From NCBI GenBank assembly GCA_021809105.1, contig JAKBAM010000029.1, positions 1-36,107 of the forward strand: DNA of 36,107 bases, given 5' to 3'. This stretch comes from Actinomycetes bacterium (GTDB taxonomy: Bacteria; Actinomycetota; Acidimicrobiia; Acidimicrobiales; Palsa-688). How positions within the stretch are numbered: position 1 is the stretch's first letter; each line of letters starts with the position of its first letter. Shown in pieces: positions 1 to 7,346 of the stretch. Made by a program: the position numbers and the translations under genes. The notes below the pieces were generated by a model that did no database searches, was not told where the DNA came from, and saw only the letters and a list, made by a program, of their open reading frames with translations.

Positions 1-653
1 GCAAGGTCGTCACCTACAACCTGGGCTGCCCGGCCGGTCAGGTGGACACCGCCGCCTCGATGGAGCAGGCGGTGTTGTCGTTCAAGAACGCCGGGGTCAG
101 CGACGTATCAGAGGTCGGGGTCAATGATTGGGAGATCTTCACCCAGGTCGCCCAGCAGCAGAACTACAAACCCCACTATGTCTTCGACGACAACGCCATG
201 ACCATCAACAACCAGACCACCGGTGCGGACGCCCCCAACCCCGCCAACCTCAACGGGGCGGTCGACGTAGTGACCGGCACGGCGAGCGGCGAACAGTCCA
301 CGCCCGGCTACGTGCCTTCGGGCGGCACGGCGAAATGCAACGCCCTGTTCGCAGCGGCTGGACAGCCGACCGTCTACAAGCAGCAGGATGGCTACGGCGG
401 TGTGGCCTGCGACTCCCTGTGGTTCGTGCAGGCTCTCCTCGATCATTCATCCAAGCTGGGGGCCGCCACTCTGGTGTCGGCCATGCACTCGGCGGGGACG
501 ATCGACTTCTCGTATCCCGAGGCGCCGATCGACTTCTCCGCCGCCCCCGCCGGCGCCGCGTACGGGGTCGGCTACTGGCGTGCTGACGACTACGTAGGCT
601 CGTGCAGCTGCTGGCAGGTACCCAACCCGACGTTCCACCCGCCGTTCAAGTGA
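1..653 (+). CDS. ABC transporter substrate-binding protein, branched-chain amino acid type (3' part)
   Basis: The reading frame is open from base 3 with no need for an internal start, so the 5' part lies outside the window. About 216 C-terminal residues are seen. The pattern of alternating strands and helices (for example VLSFKNAGVSDVSEVGVND, then a region describing a bound partner and a TYR/TRP-rich tail) fits the second lobe of periplasmic-binding-protein type I (Peripla_BP_6) receptors, which capture small molecules outside the membrane for an ABC importer. Four cysteines in the last 100 residues (KCNAL, ACDSL, SCSCW) could form disulfides. It differs from the two other binding proteins in this window and is probably a third, distant paralog. 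Its last 64 bases overlap the convergent TetR gene. No permease or ATPase gene follows. Confidence 0.7.
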   Translation, partial: KVVTYNLGCPAGQVDTAASMEQAVLSFKNAGVSDVSEVGVNDWEIFTQVAQQQNYKPHYVFDDNAMTINNQTTGADAPNPANLNGAVDVVTGTASGEQSTPGYVPSGGTAKCNALFAAAGQPTVYKQQDGYGGVACDSLWFVQALLDHSSKLGAATLVSAMHSAGTIDFSYPEAPIDFSAAPAGAAYGVGYWRADDYVGSCSCWQVPNPTFHPPFK

Positions 654-1312
654 CTCACATCGGCGACGAACCGCAAGAACCGGTCCGCCAGGATGTCGAT
701 CACCATCGGGTCGGTCGCAACGCCTGACCCGAGAGCGGCGTGGTTGCTCTGGTCGAGGATCTCGTAGACGAGCAGCCACGCCTCCAGCCATCGACGCCGT
801 CCGGCCACCTGGTCGGGGTCGACATCAAAGGCGGGTATCGCCGCCCCGAGCCGCCGGATGAGATCACCGATCAACTCCTGGGCACGGGCAGTGAAATCGG
901 CCTCGTCCGCGGTCGCCTGGGTGAAGACGCGCAGCAGCCGACGGTTGGCCCGGTCCACATCGAATAGGCCCGTAATCCACCGGACAACGCTGTCACGGTC
1001 GCGGAAGTCCATGGTCCCGATGGAGGTGAACCGGGGCATCCCCACCTCCACCTCACGCTTGAACATCTCGGCGACCAGATCTGCCCGGCTGCTGAAATGC
1101 CGATAGAACGTCATCCGAGTCAGCCCGGCGGCGGTCGCGATATCTTCGACTGACACCGAGAGATATCCGCGCTCACAAAACTGCTTCTTTGCGGCTGCGA
1201 GCAAGCGGGCTCGGCTGTCCTCCTTGCGTCGCTGATGAAACGCCAGCAGGCCCGCCACGCGAGGATCGACGCTTCCATCCGGCGACACATGAATTCCGGA
1301 CTGGCTCGCCAT
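590..1312 (-). CDS. TetR/AcrR family transcriptional regulator
   Basis: A 240-residue protein with a standard TetR N-terminal domain: the helix-turn-helix is at about residues 53-73 (VSVEDIATAAGLTRMTFYRHF region), followed by a variable helical ligand domain. The ATG at 1310-1312 is chosen because the frame further upstream is only the antisense shadow of the preceding hydrolase gene, and the gene then begins 10 bases after that gene's stop. It is thus the last gene of a two-gene operon with the D-aminoacylase-like hydrolase. TetR proteins usually repress their own operon and release DNA on binding a pathway intermediate, often an acyl-CoA in catabolic islands; an imperfect palindrome in the operon promoter (3104-3118) is the obvious candidate site. 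The 3' end overlaps the convergent binding-protein gene by 64 bases. Confidence 0.9.
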   Translation of the reverse strand: MASQSGIHVSPDGSVDPRVAGLLAFHQRRKEDSRARLLAAAKKQFCERGYLSVSVEDIATAAGLTRMTFYRHFSSRADLVAEMFKREVEVGMPRFTSIGTMDFRDRDSVVRWITGLFDVDRANRRLLRVFTQATADEADFTARAQELIGDLIRRLGAAIPAFDVDPDQVAGRRRWLEAWLLVYEILDQSNHAALGSGVATDPMVIDILADRFLRFVADVSHLNGGWNVGLGTCQQLHEPT

Positions 1313-1322
1313 GCTCGGGAGG

Positions 1323-3062
1323 CTACTGGGCGCCCGCCGTAGCGCTGCTCCGCTCAGGGCCGACGAACTGGCCGGGGAAGCGCCCGGTGAAGGCGCCGTT
1401 GTCGAAGCTCGGCACGCCATTGACCAGCGTGAGGCGCATCGGTGCCGGAGAGCGCGTGTAGCGGTAGGTCCGGCCACCCTCACCGTCCCACACGTCCCAG
1501 ATCTTCTCCTCCGGCCTCCTCTCGATCTCTTCGAGCTTGAACACGGTGATGTCTGCGACCTTGCCGGCCTGGATGAGGCCGCGGTCATGTAGGCCGAAGA
1601 AGTTGGCCAGCTTGCCCGTGAGGACGTGGATGGCCTCCTCGATGGTGAGGAGCTTGCGGTCCCGCACGAAGTCGGTGAGGAGCAGCACGTTGTCCCCAGC
1701 TCCGCAGAACAGCTTGCCGTGAGCTCCGGCATCGGAGATGTTGCCGATCGCCCTCGGGTCTCGAAGCAGGTCGAGGAGGACTTTCTCGTCGACCTCCCAG
1801 GAGCGCTTGTGGATGACCGACTCCGCGCCGTTCTTGAGCACCCAGTCCGCCAGGGCGTCGGACGGATGTTCGATGCCGGTGTCCGCGATGTACTCGGCCA
1901 GCGTGATGCCCGTCGGGCCCCAGCCAGATTCACTCTCGCGGAAGGTGAGCGCCGTCGGATCGTGCAGGTAGGAGTGGGCGTACTGGTTGCCCCAGGCCGC
2001 ACGGGCGCGGGCCAGCCAGGCGGGGTCGGAGAGCATGGCGCTCTTCTCATCCCAGGTCCCGGCGTCGACCACCTCCTGCCACACCGGATTGCCATTCTGC
2101 GCGAACACCAACGAACGACCGAAATTGATCACCGAGGTCGGCGAGACGTGATGGAAGCCTGTCCAGATGTCGAGGCCCTCGGCCTTGAACCGCTCGTGCA
2201 GGACCGCTGATCGCTCGCGTACCGCAGCCTGGAACACGAGCGTAGGCAAGCCGGCCCACTGCATCCGGACCCCGGCCTCTTCGGCCAGGCGACCTAGTCG
2301 CTGAGTCTGCTCCGGTCCGGTCATCCGCATGAAGTGGTCGACTATCACCTGGAACGTCGCGCCTTCGTAGCGGGCAACGACGTCGAGCAACGCCTTGTAT
2401 TCGGCGTCGTCGGCCAGCTGAGACGGAAGGGGACGGTCGAACTTGTCATAGTCGAGCTGGTTGGAAGCCAGACCCATGGCACCGGCCCCGAGAGCGTCAT
2501 CGAGCAGGGCGCACATCTGGTCGATCTCGTCCCCCGTGGCAGCCCGGGCCCACGACTCCTGCCCCATGACGAACAGGCGGAGCGGTATGTGCCCGCAGAA
2601 AGCTGCGAAGTTCAACGGCACCTTGACGTTGCGGACCATCGACGCCCGGTACTCACTCCACGTGCTCCAGTCCCAGGGGACGATCTTTTTCATCGGCTCC
2701 TCCGGGATGTCCTCGAAGAAGTTGAAGATGTCGATGACATTCTGCTTGTCCTCGGGGTTGGCCGGCGCAGGCGCCATCGAGAAGCCGCAGTTGCCGTTGA
2801 TCGAGGTCGTCACGCCGTACCCCGGCAACGGCTCCATGTTGGGGGACCACCAGACACCACCGTCCCAGTGGTTGTGGGTCTCGATGAAACCCGGGGTCAC
2901 ATAGCAGCCCGAGGCATCGATCACCCGCTCACCCACCCCCGGCTCCAGGTCCTCCCCGACCTCGGCGATGCGGCCTCCCGCCACACGGACGTCGGCGAGA
3001 GACCCCGGGGCACCCGATCCGTCGACCACGGTGCCACCCTTCAGCAGCAGGCGGTATTCCAT
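1323..3062 (-). CDS. Amidohydrolase, N-acyl-D-amino-acid deacylase (D-aminoacylase) family
   Basis: A 579-residue metal-dependent hydrolase of the amidohydrolase-3/D-aminoacylase group. It starts with a beta-sandwich strand pattern (LLLKGGTVVDGSG) followed by PGFIETHNHWD, where H63 and H65 form the HxH metal motif. The NGNCGFSMAP segment carries the cysteine that bridges the metal in D-aminoacylases, and ISDAGAHG carries the late catalytic Asp. The usual SHxR and SHHK histidines are altered (VDHFMR, then QWAGLP). Family members hydrolyse N-acyl amino acids, but many actinobacterial members lack a proven substrate. The ATG has a GAGGGAG ribosome site 7 bases upstream. It forms an operon with the downstream TetR gene and has a paralog at 25665-27380. 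The substrate is unknown; a cyclic amide or N-acyl conjugate is possible. Confidence 0.85.
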   Translation of the reverse strand: MEYRLLLKGGTVVDGSGAPGSLADVRVAGGRIAEVGEDLEPGVGERVIDASGCYVTPGFIETHNHWDGGVWWSPNMEPLPGYGVTTSINGNCGFSMAPAPANPEDKQNVIDIFNFFEDIPEEPMKKIVPWDWSTWSEYRASMVRNVKVPLNFAAFCGHIPLRLFVMGQESWARAATGDEIDQMCALLDDALGAGAMGLASNQLDYDKFDRPLPSQLADDAEYKALLDVVARYEGATFQVIVDHFMRMTGPEQTQRLGRLAEEAGVRMQWAGLPTLVFQAAVRERSAVLHERFKAEGLDIWTGFHHVSPTSVINFGRSLVFAQNGNPVWQEVVDAGTWDEKSAMLSDPAWLARARAAWGNQYAHSYLHDPTALTFRESESGWGPTGITLAEYIADTGIEHPSDALADWVLKNGAESVIHKRSWEVDEKVLLDLLRDPRAIGNISDAGAHGKLFCGAGDNVLLLTDFVRDRKLLTIEEAIHVLTGKLANFFGLHDRGLIQAGKVADITVFKLEEIERRPEEKIWDVWDGEGGRTYRYTRSPAPMRLTLVNGVPSFDNGAFTGRFPGQFVGPERSSATAGAQ

Positions 3063-3096
3063 CGGGCGTCTCCCTCATGTCTCGTGGGCGGTGATC

Positions 3097-3102
3097 ATCA
3101 TA
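3097..3102 (-). promoter_or_regulatory. Candidate -10 element of the hydrolase-tetR operon
   Basis: Read on the minus strand this is TATGAT, five of six matches to TATAAT, about 35 bases upstream of the hydrolase ATG. A convincing -35 box at the right distance is not visible. Confidence 0.45.
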
Positions 3103-3103
3103 C

Positions 3104-3118
3104 GCTACACCCTGTAAC
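3104..3118. promoter_or_regulatory. Imperfect palindrome, candidate TetR operator
   Basis: On the plus strand GCTAC-ACCCT-GTAAC, with four of five arm bases paired. It lies immediately upstream of the -10 element of the operon that encodes the TetR regulator, which is where an autorepressor would bind. Evidence is position plus symmetry only. Confidence 0.4.
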
Positions 3119-3136
3119 GCAAGTAACGGCTGCCCG

Positions 3137-4804
3137 TCAGGGTGCCATGGCAGCCATCTTCGAAGCCCAGCGGTAGTCCGCTTTGCCCGCTGCGGTGCGC
3201 TCAACCGCATCGACGAACACCCAGGCTTTCGGCAACTTGTAACGGGCGAGGTGGCGGGCAGCCTCCACCGCAAGGTCTTCCTCAGAGACGGAAGCTCCGG
3301 TGCGCAGATGCACGATCGCTATCACCTCCTGGCCCCATCGCTCTGAAGGCCGCGAGGTGACTATTACGTCGGTGACACCGGGATGTGCTCTGATCGCAGC
3401 TTCGACTTCCTCAGCGAAGATCTTCTCTCCACCCGAATTGATCGTCGCCGAGTCACGCCCCAGCAACTCGATCGTACCGTCGGCTCTCCACCGGGCCCTA
3501 TCCCCTGGGACGACCATCCTCTCCCCCGCCACGACGGGAAAGGCTCGAGCCGTCTTCTCGGCATCGCCGAGATAGCCCTGGGGAATGTCACCCCGTTTAG
3601 CCAACCAGCCAACCTCTTCGTCGCCTCTGCCCAGGACCGCTACGAGGTCGGCGGACACCACCACCGACCCCTCCGTGGGCGAGAAGGTGCCGCTCGAGAC
3701 CACTCCCCCTGCGGTGCTCATCTGCACCGCCTGACCTCCGCCCTCCGAAGATCCCACGCTCTCGAGGACCGCCGTGCCGGGGAGTCGGGCGAGGATTCGC
3801 TCCTTCACGCCCGCCGTCAGCGCCGTCCCACCGGAGAGGATCAAGCGGAGGCAGGACAGGTCGTAGGATCCCCGCTCCATTTCCTCCACGATCGGCCGGG
3901 CGAAGGAGTCCCCGACGACCTGCAGGTAAGTAACACCTTCCCGCTCGATGGTGGAGCAGATGTCGACCGGGTCGAGACGCTCGACGTTGTCCTGGATCAC
4001 GACAGTCGAGCCCTGGTTGAGGCCGAGGAATGCCGTCCAGTGGCCGGCACCATGCATGTAAGGGGACGATGCCATCACGACGTGGGGAGCCGGGTTCGTT
4101 GCGGCGAACTCACCGAGCTCGTCCAAGCTGGCCCAGGGTTGCCGGGTGAGGGGACTTCGGCCACCCATGGAAGTGCGGTGAACGTCAGCCTGTCGCCACA
4201 GGACGCCCTTGGGCATGCCGGTGGTGCCCCCGGTGTATACGAGGTACAGGTCGTCGGGCGACCAGTCCTCCGCCCAATCCGGCAAGGTGGCGGGGGCGCT
4301 CGCCAGCACCTGCTCGTACCACTGCGCCCCGCGGAGCAGCCCGTTGCCCGAGGCGTCTTCCACCTGGTAGAGGCTCTGTAGTTCGGGCAGGCCGGGCAGC
4401 ACCTCTGCCAGAACGGGAGCGAAGGTCGACTGGTAGACGATGGCTTTGGCGCCGCTGTCCTGGAGCACGTAGTGCAGCTCCTCGGCGACGTACCGGTAGT
4501 TGATGTTCACCGGCACGACTCGGGCCTTGAAAGATCCGAGCATCGCCTCCAGGTACTCGTTGCCGTTGTAGGCGAGGATGGCTAGATGGTCCTGGTGCGA
4601 CTCATGGCTGGCCAGTCCATCTCGTCCCTCAGGTCGGGCGCCCAGGCCCCGGTCGTGGAGAGCGTGGGCGAGTCGGCGAGAGCGCGCAGTGACGTCAGCA
4701 AAAGTCAGTCGCCGGTCGCGGAACACGATGCATTCACGCGAAGGCACCCTGGCCGCGACCGACTCGTGCACCGCCGCCAGGTTGTACTGAGGCAGTGCGC
4801 TCAC
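3137..4804 (-). CDS. Acyl-CoA synthetase (AMP-binding), FadD19-like
   Basis: A 555-residue adenylate-forming enzyme that would activate a carboxylic acid to an acyl-AMP and then to its CoA thioester. It has the ATP loop TGGTTGMPKG at about residues 191-200, the acyl-adenylate motif around GSSEGGG, the hinge GRDSATINSGGEK and the C-terminal catalytic lysine (about K541) in RTAAGKADYRW. The VLWRQAD, INSGGEKIF and KADYRWA patterns resemble mycobacterial FadD19, which activates C24-branched cholesterol side chains; that likeness is from memory of the family. A short insertion before LAYNGNEYLEAML separates it from FadD19 proper. The GTG start at 4802-4804 has only a weak ribosome site. It is divergent from the P450 operon at 4981 and shares a promoter region containing motif site A. 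Confidence 0.88.
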   Translation of the reverse strand: MSALPQYNLAAVHESVAARVPSRECIVFRDRRLTFADVTARSRRLAHALHDRGLGARPEGRDGLASHESHQDHLAILAYNGNEYLEAMLGSFKARVVPVNINYRYVAEELHYVLQDSGAKAIVYQSTFAPVLAEVLPGLPELQSLYQVEDASGNGLLRGAQWYEQVLASAPATLPDWAEDWSPDDLYLVYTGGTTGMPKGVLWRQADVHRTSMGGRSPLTRQPWASLDELGEFAATNPAPHVVMASSPYMHGAGHWTAFLGLNQGSTVVIQDNVERLDPVDICSTIEREGVTYLQVVGDSFARPIVEEMERGSYDLSCLRLILSGGTALTAGVKERILARLPGTAVLESVGSSEGGGQAVQMSTAGGVVSSGTFSPTEGSVVVSADLVAVLGRGDEEVGWLAKRGDIPQGYLGDAEKTARAFPVVAGERMVVPGDRARWRADGTIELLGRDSATINSGGEKIFAEEVEAAIRAHPGVTDVIVTSRPSERWGQEVIAIVHLRTGASVSEEDLAVEAARHLARYKLPKAWVFVDAVERTAAGKADYRWASKMAAMAP

Positions 4805-4935
4805 ACCACCCCGTTGCCGGCGCCGGTCACCGCCGCCGCCCTGCCCTTCGGACTCTCACCCAAGCCTTACATCCTCCCTCTAGCGCAGAGGCGCCCAGCA
4901 CCGGCAGCCTTGCGCTCTCCCACGGACCCCTGCTT

Positions 4936-4949
4936 CGATATCGATGTCA
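4936..4949 (+). promoter_or_regulatory. Shared promoter motif, site A
   Basis: CGATATCGATGTCA, 12 of 14 matches to the perfect palindrome TGACATCGATGTCA. It lies 31 bases before the start at 4981, just upstream of a possible -10 (TAGCGT, 4953-4958), in the divergent interval between 4804 and 4981. Closely related sites occur at 16902, 28825 and 34593. Confidence 0.45.
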
Positions 4950-4980
4950 TGGTAGCGTCCGCCACAGGGAGGGGAAGAGC

Positions 4981-6150
4981 GTGACGATTCGAGATATCGG
5001 TCCGTTGCGCCGGGCCGACGAGGGGCTCAACCACCAGATCGTGGAAACGTTCGCCACGGTGGCGGAGTCCGACTACTCCTGGACCGAGAAGATCTGGGTT
5101 TCGATCGCCCGGGCCGATGGATCGCTGCAGGCCGACTTCGGGCTGGGCCGATACCACAATCGAGGGATCATCGACGGCTTCGGAGGCGTCTCCCGAGGCC
5201 GTGAGCAGTGGACGGTGCGGGCAAGCCGTGAGCTGGCAGCCAGTCCCGAGGAGACCGCCGTGGGCCCTCTCCACTACGAGGTGCTGGAGCCCCTCGGCCA
5301 GGTCCGGGTCCGACTGGAGCCCAACGAGGTCCAGCCGGTCTCGTTCGACCTGGTCCTGACTGGCGTCACCCCGCCGTTCTTCGAGGAACGAAACCTGGTA
5401 CGTAACCAGATCACCGGCCGCACCGACGTCAACGTCATCCGCTACCACCAGGGGGGCTGGGCCACGGGGACCATCACCGTCGACGGCGAGACCATCGAGC
5501 TCGGGCCGGAGGACGCCTTCGGCTTTCGCGACCATTCCTGGGGCGTCCGCCAGGGTGTCGGCTCTCCGGTGCCGGACCTGGCCGCGCCCCCGTCCGCGGC
5601 GCGCGCTGCCAGCGGCTCCAAGGGCCTGATGACGTGGAGCCCGGCGTTCTACCGCCGCCCTGACGGGAGCTACTACGAATCGGCCGTGTTCGTCACCGGT
5701 GGTGGTTGGAACTACAGCTCGGCATACGTCAACGACGCCAGCGGCCGGCAGGATCTGGTTCGCTCCGCCGAACCCCGCCTGCGCTACGACCCCCGCACCC
5801 GCTTCGTCCGCGGCGGTGAGCTGCGGCTGCTCATGGACACCGGCGAGGAACGGATGATCGAAGTCGAGGCCCTCGGCGAGTCGGGCTTCTTCTTGAAGAC
5901 AGCCGGCTACGGCTCGTGGAAGGGCCACATCCACGGTGCGTGGGCCGGCAAGCTGCACGTCGACGGTGAGCACATCCGGGACTGCTGGGACGAGGAGCAC
6001 TTGGGACTGCTCGGCCAGCTCCGAGACACCCCCATCCGCGTCAGGGAAGGTGACGCCGTCGGCTACGGGATCATGGAGAGCATCATCACCGGCGATTGGC
6101 CCGACCTGGGCCTCGACGCAACTTCGGACCGGAGGGTGGCCCACGCATGA
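4981..6150 (+). CDS. Uncharacterised protein, possible DUF7064/DUF7065 type
   Basis: A 389-residue soluble protein without signal peptide or membrane segment. The GTG start is chosen because GGGAGGGG sits just upstream and the frame further left has no domain-like content. The sequence is rich in alternating beta strands, with two landmark segments: GRYHNRGIIDGFGG near residue 60 and GFRDHSWGVR near residue 180. These resemble uncharacterised actinobacterial proteins annotated with DUF7065 and DUF7064, which I associate loosely with AttH/carotenoid-hydratase-like beta-barrels; this link is from memory and tentative. Its stop overlaps the P450 start (ATGA), so the two are probably co-translated. 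The context suggests handling of a hydrophobic substrate or a hydratase-like step, but no function can be assigned. Confidence 0.75.
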   Translation: MTIRDIGPLRRADEGLNHQIVETFATVAESDYSWTEKIWVSIARADGSLQADFGLGRYHNRGIIDGFGGVSRGREQWTVRASRELAASPEETAVGPLHYEVLEPLGQVRVRLEPNEVQPVSFDLVLTGVTPPFFEERNLVRNQITGRTDVNVIRYHQGGWATGTITVDGETIELGPEDAFGFRDHSWGVRQGVGSPVPDLAAPPSAARAASGSKGLMTWSPAFYRRPDGSYYESAVFVTGGGWNYSSAYVNDASGRQDLVRSAEPRLRYDPRTRFVRGGELRLLMDTGEERMIEVEALGESGFFLKTAGYGSWKGHIHGAWAGKLHVDGEHIRDCWDEEHLGLLGQLRDTPIRVREGDAVGYGIMESIITGDWPDLGLDATSDRRVAHA

Positions 6151-7346
6151 GCACCGATCAGACCAGCACCGTGGAGGTCAACGTCCTCGACCCCCAGTTC
6201 TACGTGGACCCCTGGGATGCGTACCGCTGGCTGCGCGACGAGGCTCCGGCCTACTGGGACCCAGTGCAGAGACTCTGGGCCATCTCGCGCCACGAGGATG
6301 TGGTCATGGTCGAGAAGGACACGCAGCGCTATTCGTCGTCACCGGGTTCGAGGCCCCACCTCGACCAGCGGGCCGACCGGTCGATGATCAACCTCGACGA
6401 CCCCGCGCACCAAGCGCAGCGCAGCCTGGTGTCCCGCCGCTTCACCCCCAAGGGCGTCCGCAGCCATGAGGAGCGGGTACGCGAGATCGTCACCGAGATC
6501 CTCGACGCCGTCGTCACTGACGGTGAGTGCGAGGCGATCGAAGCCATCGCTTCCCGGTTGCCGGCGATGATGATCGGCGACCTCCTCGGCTACCCGAGAG
6601 AGCTCTGGGAACGGATCCGGTACTGGTCCGAGCGGGTGATGCTGCTCGCCGGCCAGACCTCCCCCGGCGGCCCACCCCACGTCTCGCACCCGGACCTGAC
6701 CCCGGTGATGCAGGAATGGCACGAGACGACAGTCGAGTTGATCCGCCAGCGGCGGGCGGATCCTCAAGACGACCTCATCTCGTTGTGGGCCCACACCGAG
6801 GGCTGGGACACCGCACACGTGCTGGAGGAGACGATCCTCGTCCTCGACGGCGGGGCCGAGACGACGCGCACAGTGATCGGGTCGATGATCCGCGAGCTGG
6901 CCCTCCAGCCCGAGCAGCGCCGAATGCTCGTCGAGCGCCCGGAGCTGCTCTCGTCCACGGCGATCGACGAGTTCATCCGATGGGTCTCGCCGGTGCTCAA
7001 CATGAGCCGGACCGCCACCGTCGACCACGTGTTACACGGCCAGCAGATCCATGCAGGCGACGAGCTGCTCTTGCTCTACCCAGCCGCGAACCGCGACCCC
7101 CGAGCCTTCAGCGAACCCGACGTCCTCGACGTCACGAGAGCCCGCAACCGTCATGTGGCCTTCGGCTTCGGCACCCACTTCTGCCTCGGAGCGCAGCTCG
7201 CCCGCTTGGAGATCCGGGTCATGTTCGAAGAGATGCTGCGTCGGATGCCCGAGTGGGAGTTGGTCGACCCGGACGAACCCCAGATCATGCCGGCCACGTT
7301 CGCCCGTGCCTACGACCGCGTTCGCATCCGCTTCCCCCGCCGCTGA
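6147..7346 (+). CDS. Cytochrome P450, CYP142-like
   Basis: A 399-residue P450 that would hydroxylate a hydrophobic substrate using electrons from a separate ferredoxin system. It shows the I-helix oxygen motif GGAETT (about 235-240), the ExxR motif EFIR (275-278) and the heme loop FGFGTHFCLGAQLAR with ligand Cys346. Segments such as INLDDPAH, RRADPQDDL and the heme loop match my recollection of mycobacterial CYP142, a steroid C26 monooxygenase that starts cholesterol side-chain oxidation. The ATG overlaps the previous stop by four bases and the TGA overlaps the next ATG by one, so the gene sits inside a translationally coupled run. No ferredoxin gene is seen nearby. The steroid or terpenoid substrate is inference. 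Confidence 0.92.
   Translation: MSTDQTSTVEVNVLDPQFYVDPWDAYRWLRDEAPAYWDPVQRLWAISRHEDVVMVEKDTQRYSSSPGSRPHLDQRADRSMINLDDPAHQAQRSLVSRRFTPKGVRSHEERVREIVTEILDAVVTDGECEAIEAIASRLPAMMIGDLLGYPRELWERIRYWSERVMLLAGQTSPGGPPHVSHPDLTPVMQEWHETTVELIRQRRADPQDDLISLWAHTEGWDTAHVLEETILVLDGGAETTRTVIGSMIRELALQPEQRRMLVERPELLSSTAIDEFIRWVSPVLNMSRTATVDHVLHGQQIHAGDELLLLYPAANRDPRAFSEPDVLDVTRARNRHVAFGFGTHFCLGAQLARLEIRVMFEEMLRRMPEWELVDPDEPQIMPATFARAYDRVRIRFPRR

Noticed and set aside
1313-2095. N-terminal extension of the TetR gene
   Set aside because: The extension is Arg/Ser/Pro-rich antisense-frame noise inside the hydrolase gene; the TetR domain starts right after the ATG at 1312.
4817-4826. CCGGCGCCGG palindrome upstream of the FadD19-like gene
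   Set aside because: GC-only palindromes of this length are common by chance here, and it has no defined relation to a promoter.
4867-6144. 425-residue open frame on the minus strand
   Set aside because: Mirror of the 4981-6150 gene in GC-rich DNA; low-complexity composition, no motif, and it conflicts with the coupled P450 operon.
6527-7345. Upstream extension of the acyl-CoA ligase
   Set aside because: It overlaps the P450 in another frame; similarity begins at the ATG at 7346.
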